A stretch of DNA of 64,000 nt from Bugula neritina (taxonomy: Eukaryota; Bryozoa; Gymnolaemata; Cheilostomatida; Bugulidae), in NCBI GenBank assembly GCA_964035545.1, contig OZ037767.1, positions 20,066,628-20,130,627 on the forward strand, given 5' to 3'. Position 1 is the first letter of the stretch. Every line of letters starts with the position of its first letter. This document shows, one piece after another, positions 39,201 to 54,200 of the stretch. The notes beneath the pieces were generated by a model, which saw only the letters and a program-made list of their open reading frames with translations, was not told the origin of the DNA and ran no database searches. A program made the position numbers and the translations under genes.

Positions 39201-42200
39201 TAATAATAACTGGAATTGCTCAATCACTCACTTACCAAACCCACAAATACTATGAAAATAATAGCCTGACAGGAAATAGTTGTGTCACTCAAATAAAATA
39301 TGAGTTGCAAGAAGGTCCCTAGTAATAAAGAAGACATCTTTGGAGCAAATTATATAATTTAGGTGGGGAGGTAGCTGGAATCTGTAACATTAGCTATAAC
39401 AAAAGTATCTCTAGCCTACTGGAACGATCAGGGGTCTCTAACATAGCTCAAAGCAACTCGAAATAATGTTTGAACTTTAATGCTACAAGTTGGGTATACT
39501 GGCTTTTCTTATTAGCTTCACCATCACTAAGCCAATGAATTCAAAAATACTTTGCGGTGGCCATTTTGAATGCATCAAAGTCAAGTAGCCTCAAGTTGGG
39601 GTGCAGCTAAGGAAAGATTATTGGTTTGTTTTGTACAAGCTGTGACATAAAACTTCGGATTGGGGTGATCTTCAGATTTCCTAACGTCACTCAAACTTAG
39701 AACATGAGGTACAAAATATACTCATTAGCTTATTGAAATCTAGATTATTTGCTAGAACTTCCAGTCATCCAATCAACTTAAAGAAGCACCAAATAAAAAC
39801 ATTAAAATCTAATAAAAACATTTAAAAACCAGAATAAATGAATAAGCTAACTGTAGGTCACTATCATTTTAATAGCCTATGAATGTTGATGGAATATAAT
39901 TTTATTTTACTCAACAAAAAGTATGTCTGTAATGCTTGTAAAACTATTAGCCTAGAAAAAGATTTAACAAAGATATCATCTAGATTCTAGTGTAAATAGT
40001 GATTTGCTGATATTTCTATTTAATACATGCATATATTAGTGGGGAAGACCAGATGTCTATGATAATAATTCATAACTAATATAACACATACCATACAGAT
40101 AATAATAATTTATATATCACAGTAGGCTGGAGTGAGAGAGAGCATCATGTGGGATACAGCTAATAACACCTTAGATGGCCTCTTAGCTAACAACACTATG
40201 CAAAACCTTCAAGTAGTCTCCAACAAAATGTATTTTAATTCCTATCTTTTTTAAAAACTTCTTTGTGGCCTTGCAAATTCTAATGAAAATAAAGTTGATT
40301 GCATTCAATAAAGAAAAAATTATACCATATTATATTATAATATTATGTTACAGTATATTATTTTATTATATTATATTACATCATATTTCATATTGCACTA
40401 CACTTTACACCCCTATATTATATTATACTATACTATATTACTATGTTATATTATATTATATCATTTTACCTCTACAAAGGGGGGCTGCCCTGTGGCCATC
40501 TCCACTATGGTGCAGCCCAGAGACCAGATGTCAGCTGGAGCTCCGTAACCTCGCTGACCTTTGGTGATGACCTCTGGGGCCATGTACTGCGGGGTGCCTA
40601 CAGATACACACATTGAATTAATTGCTTTGGTACCTTTGTAAGTAGCTCTACAACTAAAATAAAATATCCAGTGGTGGATGGCTGCAATATAGTTTTTTTT
40701 CTATAAGGAAATTTACAGCCTACTATTTAAAAGTATCTTACAACTCAGTTGTTACCCAGAGAGAGGAACAGGAAATACGAACCTGCGAAGGTGCTAAGTT
40801 TACTTTTAAGGCCGGAGAGTCTTTTGGAAGTACCGAAGTCAGAAATCTTGACTATTCCATTATACGTGTTGACTAGGACATTGTCCCCCTTGATGTCTCT
40901 GTGTACTATTTGGTTGTCGTGCTACATGATGTGTAATATAGTCAACATGATATGTAATATAGTCAACATGATGTGTAATATAGTCAACATGATGTGTAAT
41001 ATAGTCAACATGATATGTAATATAGTCAACATGATATGTAATATAGTCAACATGATATGTAATATAGTTAACATGATGTGTAATATAGTCAACATGATAT
41101 GTAATATAGTCAAAACTAAATATATTATTGAACAGAAAGTACTATAATAGCAAATTGTGTAATAAAATAATATAATCACATCAATGGTGTACTATAAGCA
41201 AGTTTTTCTTACCATATACTAGATTATATTGCCCCTAAGAAATATTATATAACAAATGATATAATATAAGACAGTCTGCTACAGATGTTGAATATTATGT
41301 ATTGCAATAGAAAATAGTAATGTAGAATAATTTAATATACAAAACAGTATGAATATAGTATAGGTTAAAATATAGAATAAAATTAACGAAGAAATTAAAT
41401 ATTTTTGCCCTTATTCACCAAATATGTATCAGCACAGAATCTGCAATGAAGTATTATATTCTTGAGAAAAACAGGATAAAAATCCAACTTTCAAGAAAAC
41501 ATAAATCTAATTTTTAGTAAAAGGATCATTTCTGTCTCCTTGTCAAAAACCTCAAATATTTCAACTAAGGTTGCAAGTCATCAAACAGAACAAGTTCAAA
41601 TAAGCTATTCTTAGAGTTTTACAAGAGGACATTCATCAGCAGCCTATACTTCTGGCAACCAGCCAAAATTTAGATTAAATGCAGAGCTGAAAGACTGCAA
41701 AAAAGTTTAAAATTGGATGCCTGTCTCAGGGACTATGCCAGAAAAATGATTAATAATTCCTAATTTATTAGTTATAACGAGTACTTTGCACCTGCGAATC
41801 TGCATTTTACATATGTATCTACTGCAGATTACACCAAATTAATTTTACCAGTTTATCCTTGCAAGGTCATGACCAATTTCGAGACACCCTGCCTCAGCTA
41901 GGATGAGATGAATACAGTTTCTCCATGTTACAGCTGCCCAAATCTAGGAGCTATATACATTCTTACTATGTAATTCCAATCTAGACTTATTAGGTTGGTA
42001 TTAACTTTGATGGCAAAAAAGAACCTTTTTTGATAGGCTGACTAAAATTTGAAACTTTATTATTCTTGTTTCTGATTGTAACCTGAGAGAAACGCTTTTA
42101 AACTCTATAAAGTACCACGTTTAAACTCGCAGTAAAATTAGGTTGTTTGTTTATAAGAGACAGTTTTATGCTTCTTCAGATATCACTTTGTAGAAAGGTA

Positions 42201-45200
42201 CTTAGTGGCTACTCTGAAATAATAGTCAAACACTTCAGAGAATTAGAGTGGAAAAGAAAACCTTAAATATCCATTTGGCTATCAAAACATGATAAATTAT
42301 ATAATAATAAACATACTAATCTGGTGCTAATCACACCAACAGCTGCAAAAAGTTGCTTTTTATCAAGATTGATAGATGGAGATTAAGGTACAAAGATTGG
42401 ATACACATTAAAGAGTAAGATGCGGAATATACCTTAGAATTACTACACTAGATGATCTGCTTAGGTGCTATAAACCCCCCTATAAGGTGCTAAACTAAAC
42501 TTTCACTCAAACGAGCTCAGCAAAATCAAATTTGGATAATTTGAAAAACTGGGCAACCAATGGAGGCCCAGAGTCATGGAAATATTAAATTGATTTATAT
42601 TTAATGCCACCCCTGCTTTAATAAGTAGCTAGTTGTTGATCTCAAGTAGGAAAAGGAAGACTTTAGACAGAGCAGTATTTCGCTCTTTTATATTGAGTCT
42701 ATGCCAATGGACTTACAAAGACCTTTTAAAAAGCTACATTATACTAAATACAAAATAAATGGTAGTCTAGAAGGGAGGGGGGGGAAACTCAACTAGTCAT
42801 ATAATATTATATATTATATTATAATGTAATATAACATGTTATACAATAACATAATATAATAATATAAAATAATAAAATATATTATATTATAATGTAATAT
42901 AACATGTTATACAATAACATAATATAATAATATAATAAAATAAAATATATTATATTATAATGTAGTATAAAATTTTATACAATTATACAATATAATATAA
43001 GATATTATATGATGAGATAATATGTTATATAATACACTCTTCTGATCATATATTATAATTAAATCACACTACAAAGCTACCGCTATATGCTCACTAAACA
43101 CTTGATACTACCCACTGTATACCTAAGTACTTACTAAATACTTGAGTCCATCAAGAATCTGCTTAGTGTAGGTTATCATGGAGTGCTCATTATCTTTCAG
43201 AGGCCCCCACTTGTTCCTCAAGAGCTGTGTGAGACTTCCCCCAGGCACCTGAACAGGTAAAAACATTCAGTGTGGTTCAGGTTAAATATTTGGTGCAAGC
43301 GTTATAACAGAGTAAACAAAATACAATTGGAATGACAAATTGAGCTGGAATAGTAAACAATGGCATGGCAGTTTCACCAACTTTGGTGCATCTCAAAACA
43401 TGCTGAAATACACAATACATAGATGATATGTAGTAGCTATGCTGTTATGTGTTACATTCTACCCAGTATCTTGAGTAAGACAAACTAAAATAGCTACATC
43501 GGTTAGTGTAGACTGCTGGTGAGTTCAGTATGTAAGAGATACACTCACGATGCCACTACTGCTGCCACTACTGCTGCCACTACTGCTGCCACTACTGCCT
43601 TCCCCCCCCCTCCCGCTACTAAACAGTCCTTATGATTGGTCAAGAAAAGGTAGCAAAACTGGCCCGCTTAAGAGTGTCTATTTCCTATGAATATTCAGCA
43701 GGCCAACTACCCAGGCCGATGACACTTGATGTAGAAATTAATTACTCCATATCTGCTTTTCTCCAGATGTTAAGACCAACTAATATGTCAAAGATTGGCC
43801 AAATAATTGTGAAGAATGCTGGTGGACTCTTCACAATGTGGTACTACTATCTCATTATCACAATAGAAATTCAGAGCCCCACTTCCCATAACGCAGAATT
43901 CTAAATATTTTCTTCCGGCATATCTTACAGCCTTGAACTTATGAACCACAATGGGGGCAAGGTGGTACCACACACTGCTAAGTGCTCCACCTAGACCTAA
44001 CAATAGAGGACTTTCACAGCAGCCAGATATCTTGAAAGGTTAGACGTTCACAGTGGCAACATTGACATCATTTTGGCATTACCCTAAACTGCAGCAAAAA
44101 ATGCTAGATTTTCTATTCTGCTAATTTTCTACACAACTTTAAAAGTCTCAAGGTCTGGCCACATGGAGTGGAATCTCACAGTTGAAAGCATTTAAGGTGT
44201 AAACTAGCTATGAAAACTACAGTTTTCATGACCAATGGTATTTGTCCATGACTTTACTTATATTCTGAAATCTCACTTCCAATTTTCAGTGAAAGTACTA
44301 TTAATAAAAACAAGATCGGAAAACTTAGATAAGAAAAGAAAAATTGCTAAATGGTACACAATCAATCGGATCACTACATTTATTTAGCATATTATTTTCA
44401 CAAAGCAGCTCAATTTTGCCATCTGGTGGTTTATATAGAAACCCAATTCATATAGCCAGACCTATGCTCTACAACAAGCCATATTCTGTGAGTTCATCAC
44501 TCAGTACCTGTTCCATGAAGATTTTCAGGTATCCACCATCCACCATTGAGCCCAGGTACCGGACGATATTCCTGTGAGTGAGATTGGCGTGCAGACGTAT
44601 TTCCTCCTGAAGCGGCTGCACGTCACTACAACAAGCGGAGAGTCATGGTGTCAAGGAACCAATCACTGACACCACCAACAATAAATAGAATTTGACAAAT
44701 TCTAACTTTCTGTTCAAAAAACTGTCAAATTTAGAATGATTTTTTATTCCAATCTCCATAATTTGTTCGGAGATGAAATCCTGCAACTCACAACAATAAA
44801 CTTATAAACATTGTTTTTCATTTTTAGTATTAGTAAAGTTTCTAGCCATTTTAAAATAAATAGACAACACATTTGTTGCAAGAGAATGTCCTGAAATACT
44901 GCCTTTAAATCTACAGACAAGACACAATTAGAGCTGATCATCTGAAGAAATGATACGGCAATTTCTATAACAATATAATATATAGAAACACTAAATATAG
45001 CTGTCAGTTCGCACAGGAGTGATTCAGCATCTACCAAGGTTGACGCAAGCCAGTTTCTACGACTATATGGTAAAATACTAGAGAAATACCAACATATATA
45101 TGCCAATATATATACGTATTTGCATATTGAGTAAAGTTGTAATGGCGCAAGCCATACGTCTAGTAGTTGAAATATTCTTCAACAATTCAGTGAAGTAAAT

Positions 45201-48200
45201 GCTAGCAATAAAAATCACTTTATTTAACTCCAGTTTTCTGCATCCAAACAGAAACAGAAACATGAAGAGATAAGTCTCAGTTTAGCATATCAAGGCCAGA
45301 TTGAATCGGCAGCATATTTTACTGGCAGCGACTTGACCAGAAGCTATCTGATTAGAGGCGGAGTTTCGTTACTAAGTCATGAAAGTATACAATAAAAATG
45401 GAAGTTGAACTTCAACAGAGAGATGCTGTTAGAAATGGTTAGATATGAGACTGAGACTTACTCAATGGTTTGCTCTGGTATCTCTTTAATAGCAATCTTG
45501 AGGTGAGTGTTGGTATCTCTAGCAGCCACCACCACACCATAACTCCCTTTACCCAGTATTATTCTATGGCCCTTGTCATCCAGCTCGTACTCGTACTGAA
45601 AACATACAACACACAGTAAACTCTGATGGCATACTATGTGAATATAGTACGATACTATTTTCACAAAACTGTATTCAAACTTGGGTTCTACATAGCTGAA
45701 CCAAAGAAAGGTAAGAGAGCAATCTGGGATACCATCATCTAAGCATGCATTTGGCCAACACCAATCAAACCACACAAATGACACTATAAAAAAATTCTAT
45801 TATTATGGTAATTCCTAAGCCCTTCACCTAGTTATGTAACAAAGAGTATGGCTTCACTCACGGGTTTAGCCCGAATAATTTACATAATTTTTAGGGCTAC
45901 AAGGCACCGCGCCTCACACAAATGCAATTGTGTTCTACATTGCTGAGCCCTGAATAAGTTCAACTCTAGGAGAAATGCCATGGTGCATGTCACTCTTGTC
46001 AGAAGCTCCCTTGACGAAGTGACAAGAACCTACAGGTGCTTGGGAGAGTAATGGAGAGCACCTGCTAATACTACTACAGTACCTTGTACAGAATCAGCTG
46101 ATGGTGCATTGTGCGGAATCTTTTAGACTTTGAGTTTGAGAATGATACAACTTGAGCTCAAGAATTGTAGGGGACATCCCATAACAACCCCCCCCCCCAT
46201 CACACAGTCTATTCTACATAAAAATACTCACTACATTTACAATCCTTAATTCACAAATTTTCTAATATTAAATTTAGGGAGAGTTTTAAACTCAGACTTT
46301 TAAACTTTATATCTCAGTTACAACTGTTGGTCATGTTTCATGGGTTTGCCAAGAAAGCATGTAACACTAGAAAAATTATATAATAGATTTATGTATTTTA
46401 TGTATTTTATGTATTTATGCACCAAAATCAAGATCCATGGAAGCCAACAAACTCACACCACATAATTATAACCTGTGATAATATAGCTCTTTATAACTGC
46501 CAGTTAGTGTGTCTCATGAAAACTAATAGCAGTATAAACCAGAGAATATAACAGTGATTTAGAGGAGTTTATTTTCTCTGTGTGTAATTTAGACGGCAAG
46601 AGTTAGATACTATCAGCTTTATTAGGTAACATCCTGGGCAGAATCACAAGTCTAAATGTCAAGATGATAAATTACAGTAACTCATAATGTATAATGTAAA
46701 TAACTATAATTTACATAATTCATGAGTTGAAAGCTGTTTCGAAATGGACTGTAAACCAAAACTAGTTCACTAGTACTATTAGAATGATATCTAGTCAAGA
46801 TATAAAGCTCCTCCTGGTGGCCAGAAGTTGCTGGTAGAGTTGGGAGTTCCAGTTCCTGGTAATAATATTGAAGCACCAAAAGCAAAGCTCTATGCACTAC
46901 TAAATCCGTGCAGATTAACGCCCAGGGTTCAGCTAATGAAAGGCAAAAAAGTAAATATGGCCGACGAGATACCTGCAGCAGACATCTTTATGGGTTTACA
47001 GATAAAATATAGACAGCTCAGAAATTTGAGCAGGTGAAGGCACAACTGGTAATTAACATGAGAATGAGCTCTACTGAAACACCAGTAGCATTACAGCTCA
47101 AACTAAACTATCAAACGGCCAACTCTTATAAACCTCCAGCACTCTCAAACCTTGAGTAGACTTCTCATGTAGACATTGTATGAAGTGAACAAGTGTTTAA
47201 ATACCTAGTGTGAACATACCTTTAAATACCGAGAGTGAACATACCTTTAGATAATAAGAGTATACTTAGCGTAGAGTATCCGATAGACAACTTACCTGGA
47301 TGTTGCAGGCGTCTGTAGAGTCCATAGCGAAGTCCGTCTTTATCAGATTGTCATCATTATCAATCTCAAACATATTGAGTACGGACTCGTAGAATCTACA
47401 TAAGTCATGTTGATATTTAGCAAGGAGAAGAATATAAAATACTAGGTGAAATAGAGAAGACAACTTTGAATTCTATCAATTAATACTTATAAAATATTTT
47501 CCAAATTTGAGCTTTGAAGAACGACTCTCCAACAGTAAAGACATACAGACTACCACATACAGACTACCACACACAGACTACCACACACAGACTACCACAC
47601 ACAGACTACCACACACAGACTACCACACACAGACTACCACACACAGACTACCACACACAGACTACCACACACAGACTACCACATACAGACTACCACACAC
47701 AGACTACCACATACAGACTACCACACACAGAACAATTTCTAAAGTGAAAGAATTACCCTGTTCTCTTGAGTTCGGAGGGAAAAAAGATGTGGAAATCATC
47801 GCTGTTCTGCTGGACGTAGAGAAAGATGGCACGGGCATCCCTCTTGTACAGCGACACGCCCTTTATATGCTGCCTTTCGAAACACCACTGGTGAATCTGC
47901 TTGCTGTCCTGCTGCACGTGCCACAGCTTGATGGTGGGCGGCTGCCAAATGGTAAATACACAGCATTGGTGTTCACATAACATACAACATAACACTAGGC
48001 TAGTTAGATAACATACAAGGTGCCTGTATACAGTCTAGTACTGTGACCATTGTATTATTGTATTCCATACACATTAACCTGAAGAGAAGACGACTCCAAC
48101 ACCAGAATTATGCAGAGTATATCGCAGACGGAATACACTCACCTCATCATCAGTGTCGGTGTTGATCTGGACATAACTCGGTGTATAGAGTTTAGTAGGC

Positions 48201-51200
48201 TCCAACACCAGCACCTGCATATGTAACATAACGTGTGAGTTTAGAGGTAAAAGGTCATCACAACAAATTAGGTTGAGTAGTGACAACAACTCCGTGCAAT
48301 GCAGCAAAATTCTTCAAAACACCCATCTAATTATAAGATATGATAGTAACATTGAAAATCAACTCATTTGCTTTGCCAGTGACATTTGAGAATTGTGCAT
48401 GCAGTAATCAGACTTCTGCTAGAACAGCAACCAGTTATAGTGTGATAGTTTCAGTTTTTAAGCACTCCCTTGTGATGAGAGAGGCTACTGTAACCCACCC
48501 TAACCATAAACTATAAACTCGTATCTTGTGTTATCCACAGGTAAGTTTATTAGTTTGCCAGAAGAAGAAAGTGCAGACAACTCACAGGAAACCTCACACA
48601 GCTCGTCTCCTCGTCTTTAATAGCTTCCATGAAGAAGTCCATCCAGAAGTGGAAGAGCTGCACCTCTATAGACTGGTTCTCGTCTTGTTCGGTGTTCTCA
48701 TAGCGATAGTAGTTGATCAGCTGAATGTTTCCTACAAGTAAGGGACAGCACCTAGACTAGAGTGTAAGAGAAGACAATACCTAGAATAAAGTGTAAGACA
48801 ATACCTATAGTAGAGTGTAAGGGAAGACCATACCTAGAGTAGAGTGTAAGGGAAGATAATGCCTAGACTAGAGTGCAAGAGAAGACAATACCTAGAGTAG
48901 AGTGTAAGAGAAGACAATACCTAGAGTAGAGTGTAAGAGAAGACAATACCTAGAGTAGAGTGTAAGAGAAGACAATACCTAAAGTAGACTTGAGGTACCA
49001 GATGGGAGGCTGAAGCTTGAACATACACTCTGCAGCTTGTATAGACTTAGTGTAGTCCTCAGCTAACACAGAGATCTCAAAGTATGTGGCCACGTCCCAG
49101 TAGTCCTGTAAGTTACTCAGGCTACCTTTTCGGCCAATCAGGTTGTTAAGACTGCACCCTGTCAAAATGAAATTCACAGAAATATATACAATCTGCCTGC
49201 AGATTTTGTGGTTTATTTTGTGTAACAGCAGTATTATCAGGCGACCATAAGTTGCACCTACGAAAGTACATGTATTACAAAAACCAAGTTTATATACAAT
49301 AAGAAGTTTATAAAATGCATATAGAAAACATTACATTCCAGAGCTAACACACAACCAACACAAAAAGACAATACTTTGGTCTAGTTCAAATGCGGCAATG
49401 TATAAAGTAATCTAGATTTTATATTCACAATTTTCAACATGATTAATATATATTTTATCTATTATATTAGAAAACTAGTAAAAAACTTACTAAGCAATAG
49501 CAAATAAAATTATCACAACATGAACCTTATCTAAATCCCAAACTGCTTTCAATGACAACATAGAGTTGAAGATTAGACTTTCAAAGTAACAACAGTAGAG
49601 CTTGTCAAGTAATTGCAGCTGCAACTACAGACCTGTAGCTATTACTACAGCTCTGTAGTGATTACTACAGCTCTGTAGTTATTACTACAGCTCTGTAGTG
49701 ATTACTACAGCTCTGTAGTTATTACTACAGCTCTGTAGTTATTACTACAGAGCTGTGTAGTTGCTTTACTCACCAATTCGCTGCAATTCTCGATCAGTCC
49801 TGAAGTCTTTGCCAGAAATAACCAACATGGTGGCCAGGTTGATGCCGGCATATACATTCGCCTGTAGTTCAAACCCCTTGCGATACCTGAATACACCACA
49901 CAGCATTAGGAAAGGCTAACTGAACACAATATACATAAGCAATGCAGTATCACAGGCTACAGTTGCTAGCTCCACTCTACATGGACGATACTAAAGCTAT
50001 TAGAGAAACACTTTCTAAGATTCTCAGCAAAATCACTTCAACTCATGAGTTACAACTTCGCATTGAACAGCAAAATTGTTCATTACATTTCCCAAGCTCT
50101 GATATCTAAACACATTTTTTACAAGAAAGCAAGTATTAATATTAGAACACCAATGACTGCCAAAGAACGTGTAGGATGCTGACTGAATGTTACCAACAAC
50201 ACAGAGATATGGTGCATATTGTGACCTCTGGTAATCTCTAGTGACATCTGCATGCTGGTAGTCAACCAACCCCAGACACTCACCATTTAATAGCCTCATC
50301 ACGGCTTTCCACATCCGTGTAGTTACTCTCGTTGAACTTGTCCTTGTAGATACGGCCGCACAGACAGACCACATCCTGTACGGAGCTGCCCCCTTTCATC
50401 ACCTCCGCCACTCTCCTTATGACAGTGAGAGCTTTGTCTCGATCTCCTGGCTCGTTCCTCCTAAACATCAAAAACACAAAGTAGAGGGAGTCAACACTCC
50501 CCCCCCCCCACCACGCTAATAAACTGCAGTGTATGTTTCTAGGGTTACAAATACAATAAATACTATTAAGCCATCATAAGTTGCTATGCAGAAACTCCTA
50601 AATAAGCTATAAAAAGGTCATTCCAGCCACCAAAACAGATAAAAATAGAAAGGCATTGACGCAGTACACTAGAACAGTTCGCTGGTTTCCCACGTAGCCT
50701 ATAGATCTGGGTTTGAGTGCAGCCAGTTCTGTCAAAGAATTCTCATCAGTTCTAACAGTTTTCTAGGACTCCATCATGTTTATATCACAGAGTTACCTCC
50801 TCTTATAATATAATAAGTTTGGTTCTGTAAACTTGGGTTATCAGTCCATCAGGTCTCAAGGCTACATTCATTGTGTGAAAATAAGTTTTTATATTAAATT
50901 AACTGCAGCACAGCTATAGATTTTCTGTTGCTTCAACAACTGATTGCTATCTTGTAAATGTTTACCATTGAGTATTACATGATATTAACACACCTTCTCG
51001 CTCTGCTGACAGTGGATATGATTTGAATTATTCAGCACAAATACTGATAGCACCAGTTATATTGTGTTAGTTTTCTTAGCAAGTAATGCAAATGTTCACC
51101 AGTAGACTACTTTTTCTACCTTCTCCATGTATGAGTAGCTCAGTAAAGTCTGGCACTTTTCCAAACTGATCGAACTCTAACCAAATTATTTGGTCAGTTT

Positions 51201-54200
51201 GTGTTTTAAACTGGCTGCAGGCCAGCTGGGGTCATCACATGAGAAACTGGTGTTACACATTTCATGTTAGTTTAGAATGCTCAGTGGGATACTAGATGAG
51301 GGTGACTATATGTTACACCCCCTCTCTGCCAGAGATATTATAGAAGTTATGTAAGAGAGCAACAATGGAAGCATGGAATGTCTAAATTAAAATCTGAGAA
51401 ATTAAAGGAGAGAAAAGTTGTTGCGAGAGTGATAAATATTGTCTATAAATGTCACGTAGTAATTCGCTGGAACTCCCATATGGATTGATTAACTTGAATT
51501 ACACTATTGAGAGGGATGTGGAGTAGAAGCTAGAGGTGAGGTAATAAGTCAATGAACTACCCACAAGTGGCGCATGAATGCATTATGATGGTGACCAGCA
51601 TGGTAACCATAACTCAATTCCCTGGGCTACAATTCTTCAGTGCTTACCAATATACAAGAGTCACACAAACCAGAAAATTAAATTAAGTTTCAAAGAAATG
51701 CAATGCGGTTTGAAGTAAATTAATTCCAAGCAAAGGAAATAAATAATTCAATTTACTAGAAGAAAGGAAAAGCAAAAGGAAGTAGTAATTGTTACCCTGT
51801 ATTCCATAACATTTCACTCTATAATCTATGTATGTGACTATACTCAACACATTAATAAATAATTAGTGCTTTAGAAAAACCTGTTAATGGTGAAACATTA
51901 ATCACTGCATTAACTAACTCCCACTTTATCATAGCTTTACTATGAAGTTTATGAACTCAGGTGGGTGCATGTGGGGGTTAAAACCAAGTGGTGGATGCAG
52001 ATGGGGGTTAAAACCAAGTGGTGGATGCAGATGGGGGTTAGAACTAAGTGGTGGATGCACGTGAACTAAGTGGTGGATGCACGCGGGGGTAGAACACTGA
52101 CCTGTTGAGGGCAAAGGCATACTGCTGCTGAATATAGATGGTGTCAGCCCTTGAAGAGATCTTACTGGGTAGGGCCATCAGGTCCTCTACGAACTTCACC
52201 ATAGCATCATAATCCTGGGAAACATACCGTGTTACACATATAATACTGGTACACATTATCATATTATAGTATCATATCACAGTATCATCTTATAGTATTA
52301 TATCATGGAATCATATCATAGAATCATATCACAGTATCATATTATAGTATCATATCATAGAATCATATCATATCATAGTATCATATCACAGTATCATATC
52401 ACAGTATCATATCGTAGTATCATATTATACAGTATCATATCACAGTATCATATCACAGTATCATACCGTAGTATCATATCGTAGTATCATATCGTAGTAT
52501 CATATCGTAGTATCATATCACAGTATCATATCACAGTATCATATCGTAGTATCATATTATACAGTATCATATCACAGTATCATATCATAGTATCATATGA
52601 TAGTATCATATCGTAGTATCATATCGTAGTATCATATCACAGTATCATATCACAGTATCATATCGTAGTATCATATTATACAGTATCATATCACAGTATC
52701 ATATCGCAGTATCATACCGTAGTATCATATCGTAGTATCATATCGTAGTATCATATCACAGTATCATATCACAGTATCATATCGTAGTATCATATCACAG
52801 TATCATATCATAGTATCATATCACAGTATCATATCATAGTATCATATGATAGTATCATATCGTAGTATCATCTCATACCGTAGTATCATATAATAGTATA
52901 CCTGGATGTCTCTATAGGCAAGAAGCATGTTGTATATAATGTCTGTCTGTATCAGTTGTGGATGGTCAATACGATTCCTCATTGATAACAGCTTCTACAA
53001 ATGCAATGTGTGTTCATTATATATTATATAGTATAATATATTGCACTACACACTGCACTGCATGATATACTATACGCTATAATATACACTATAAACTATA
53101 CTACACACTATACCCGGGCTGTCCAACAGGCAGCCCCAGAGCCGGAGGTGGCCCCCCAGCCTACATTTATGTGGCCTCCCAAGGCATAAAGCTAAAATTA
53201 CTGTTCACACATATACATGAATTAAAGCAAAAAACCACCTTTTAAATGCCTTATTTCTACACATAACACAAAACATGCAGCCTCAGTAACTATTGGGACT
53301 TAACTGTATAAAGATTCATAAGAATTTGGAACAAAGTAGTTTGAAAAATGCTAGTGCTGTGGACCCCCCTCCCCTCCCACCTGAAAAAGTTGGACACCCC
53401 CCCCCCCCCCGCCTGAAAAGGTTGGACACCCCTGCACTATACTATACACTGTAATATACTAAACTGTACTATATATACACAGCATCATAATCTCAAATAG
53501 AGGGAGTGAATATAATTACACATTAATCAGCAAGTAATAATGTGATTATACGGAATGACATAATTGGAATGTCTTTATTACCCCCAATGTGCATAACCGA
53601 GTCATTACACATACGTATGTACATAATATATACATTACATACACAGTTCCAGACCAGTATAGTTAACTACCAAACAATTAGCAGCTGTAATTAAAGGTAA
53701 TCCATATTCACATTGGCACATTCTTGCTAGACTCACTAATATAAATTCCAACATTATTCTGTCTGAGAGATAAGAGTTGCCTTCTCAGTTGTAACTTTAC
53801 AAAAGTTTTAATGATGCAGTTAGTTTCTTGGCAGCAGATTTGAGAAATATATTTTGCTGAGCTTTGAATAAAAAAAATCAACTGCTAGTATTATATAATA
53901 TTATTTCAGTATTACATACTTATTACAACAGTATATAAAGTAATATAGTATAATAATGTCATAAGTAATATAGTAAAATAATACCATAAAGTAATATAGT
54001 AAAACAATACCATAAAGTAATATAGTAGAAGAATATTATAAAGTAATATAGTATAATAATACAAACTTAAGTGTAGCCAGTCAAATTTGCTGGTTTGCCA
54101 CACAAAAGCCAACTAGTAGTAGAAGTCCATTCAACCCTATAAAGTTTCACCAGAAGGTGACAGCTAAAATTAATAGCTATGTATGTTGGTGGCATGTTAG

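Noticed and set aside
47507-47980. Plus-strand frames with an HTDYHTQTT repeat
   Set aside because: They are the 12-bp array in ASK intron 12, continued into the antisense of real exon 12.
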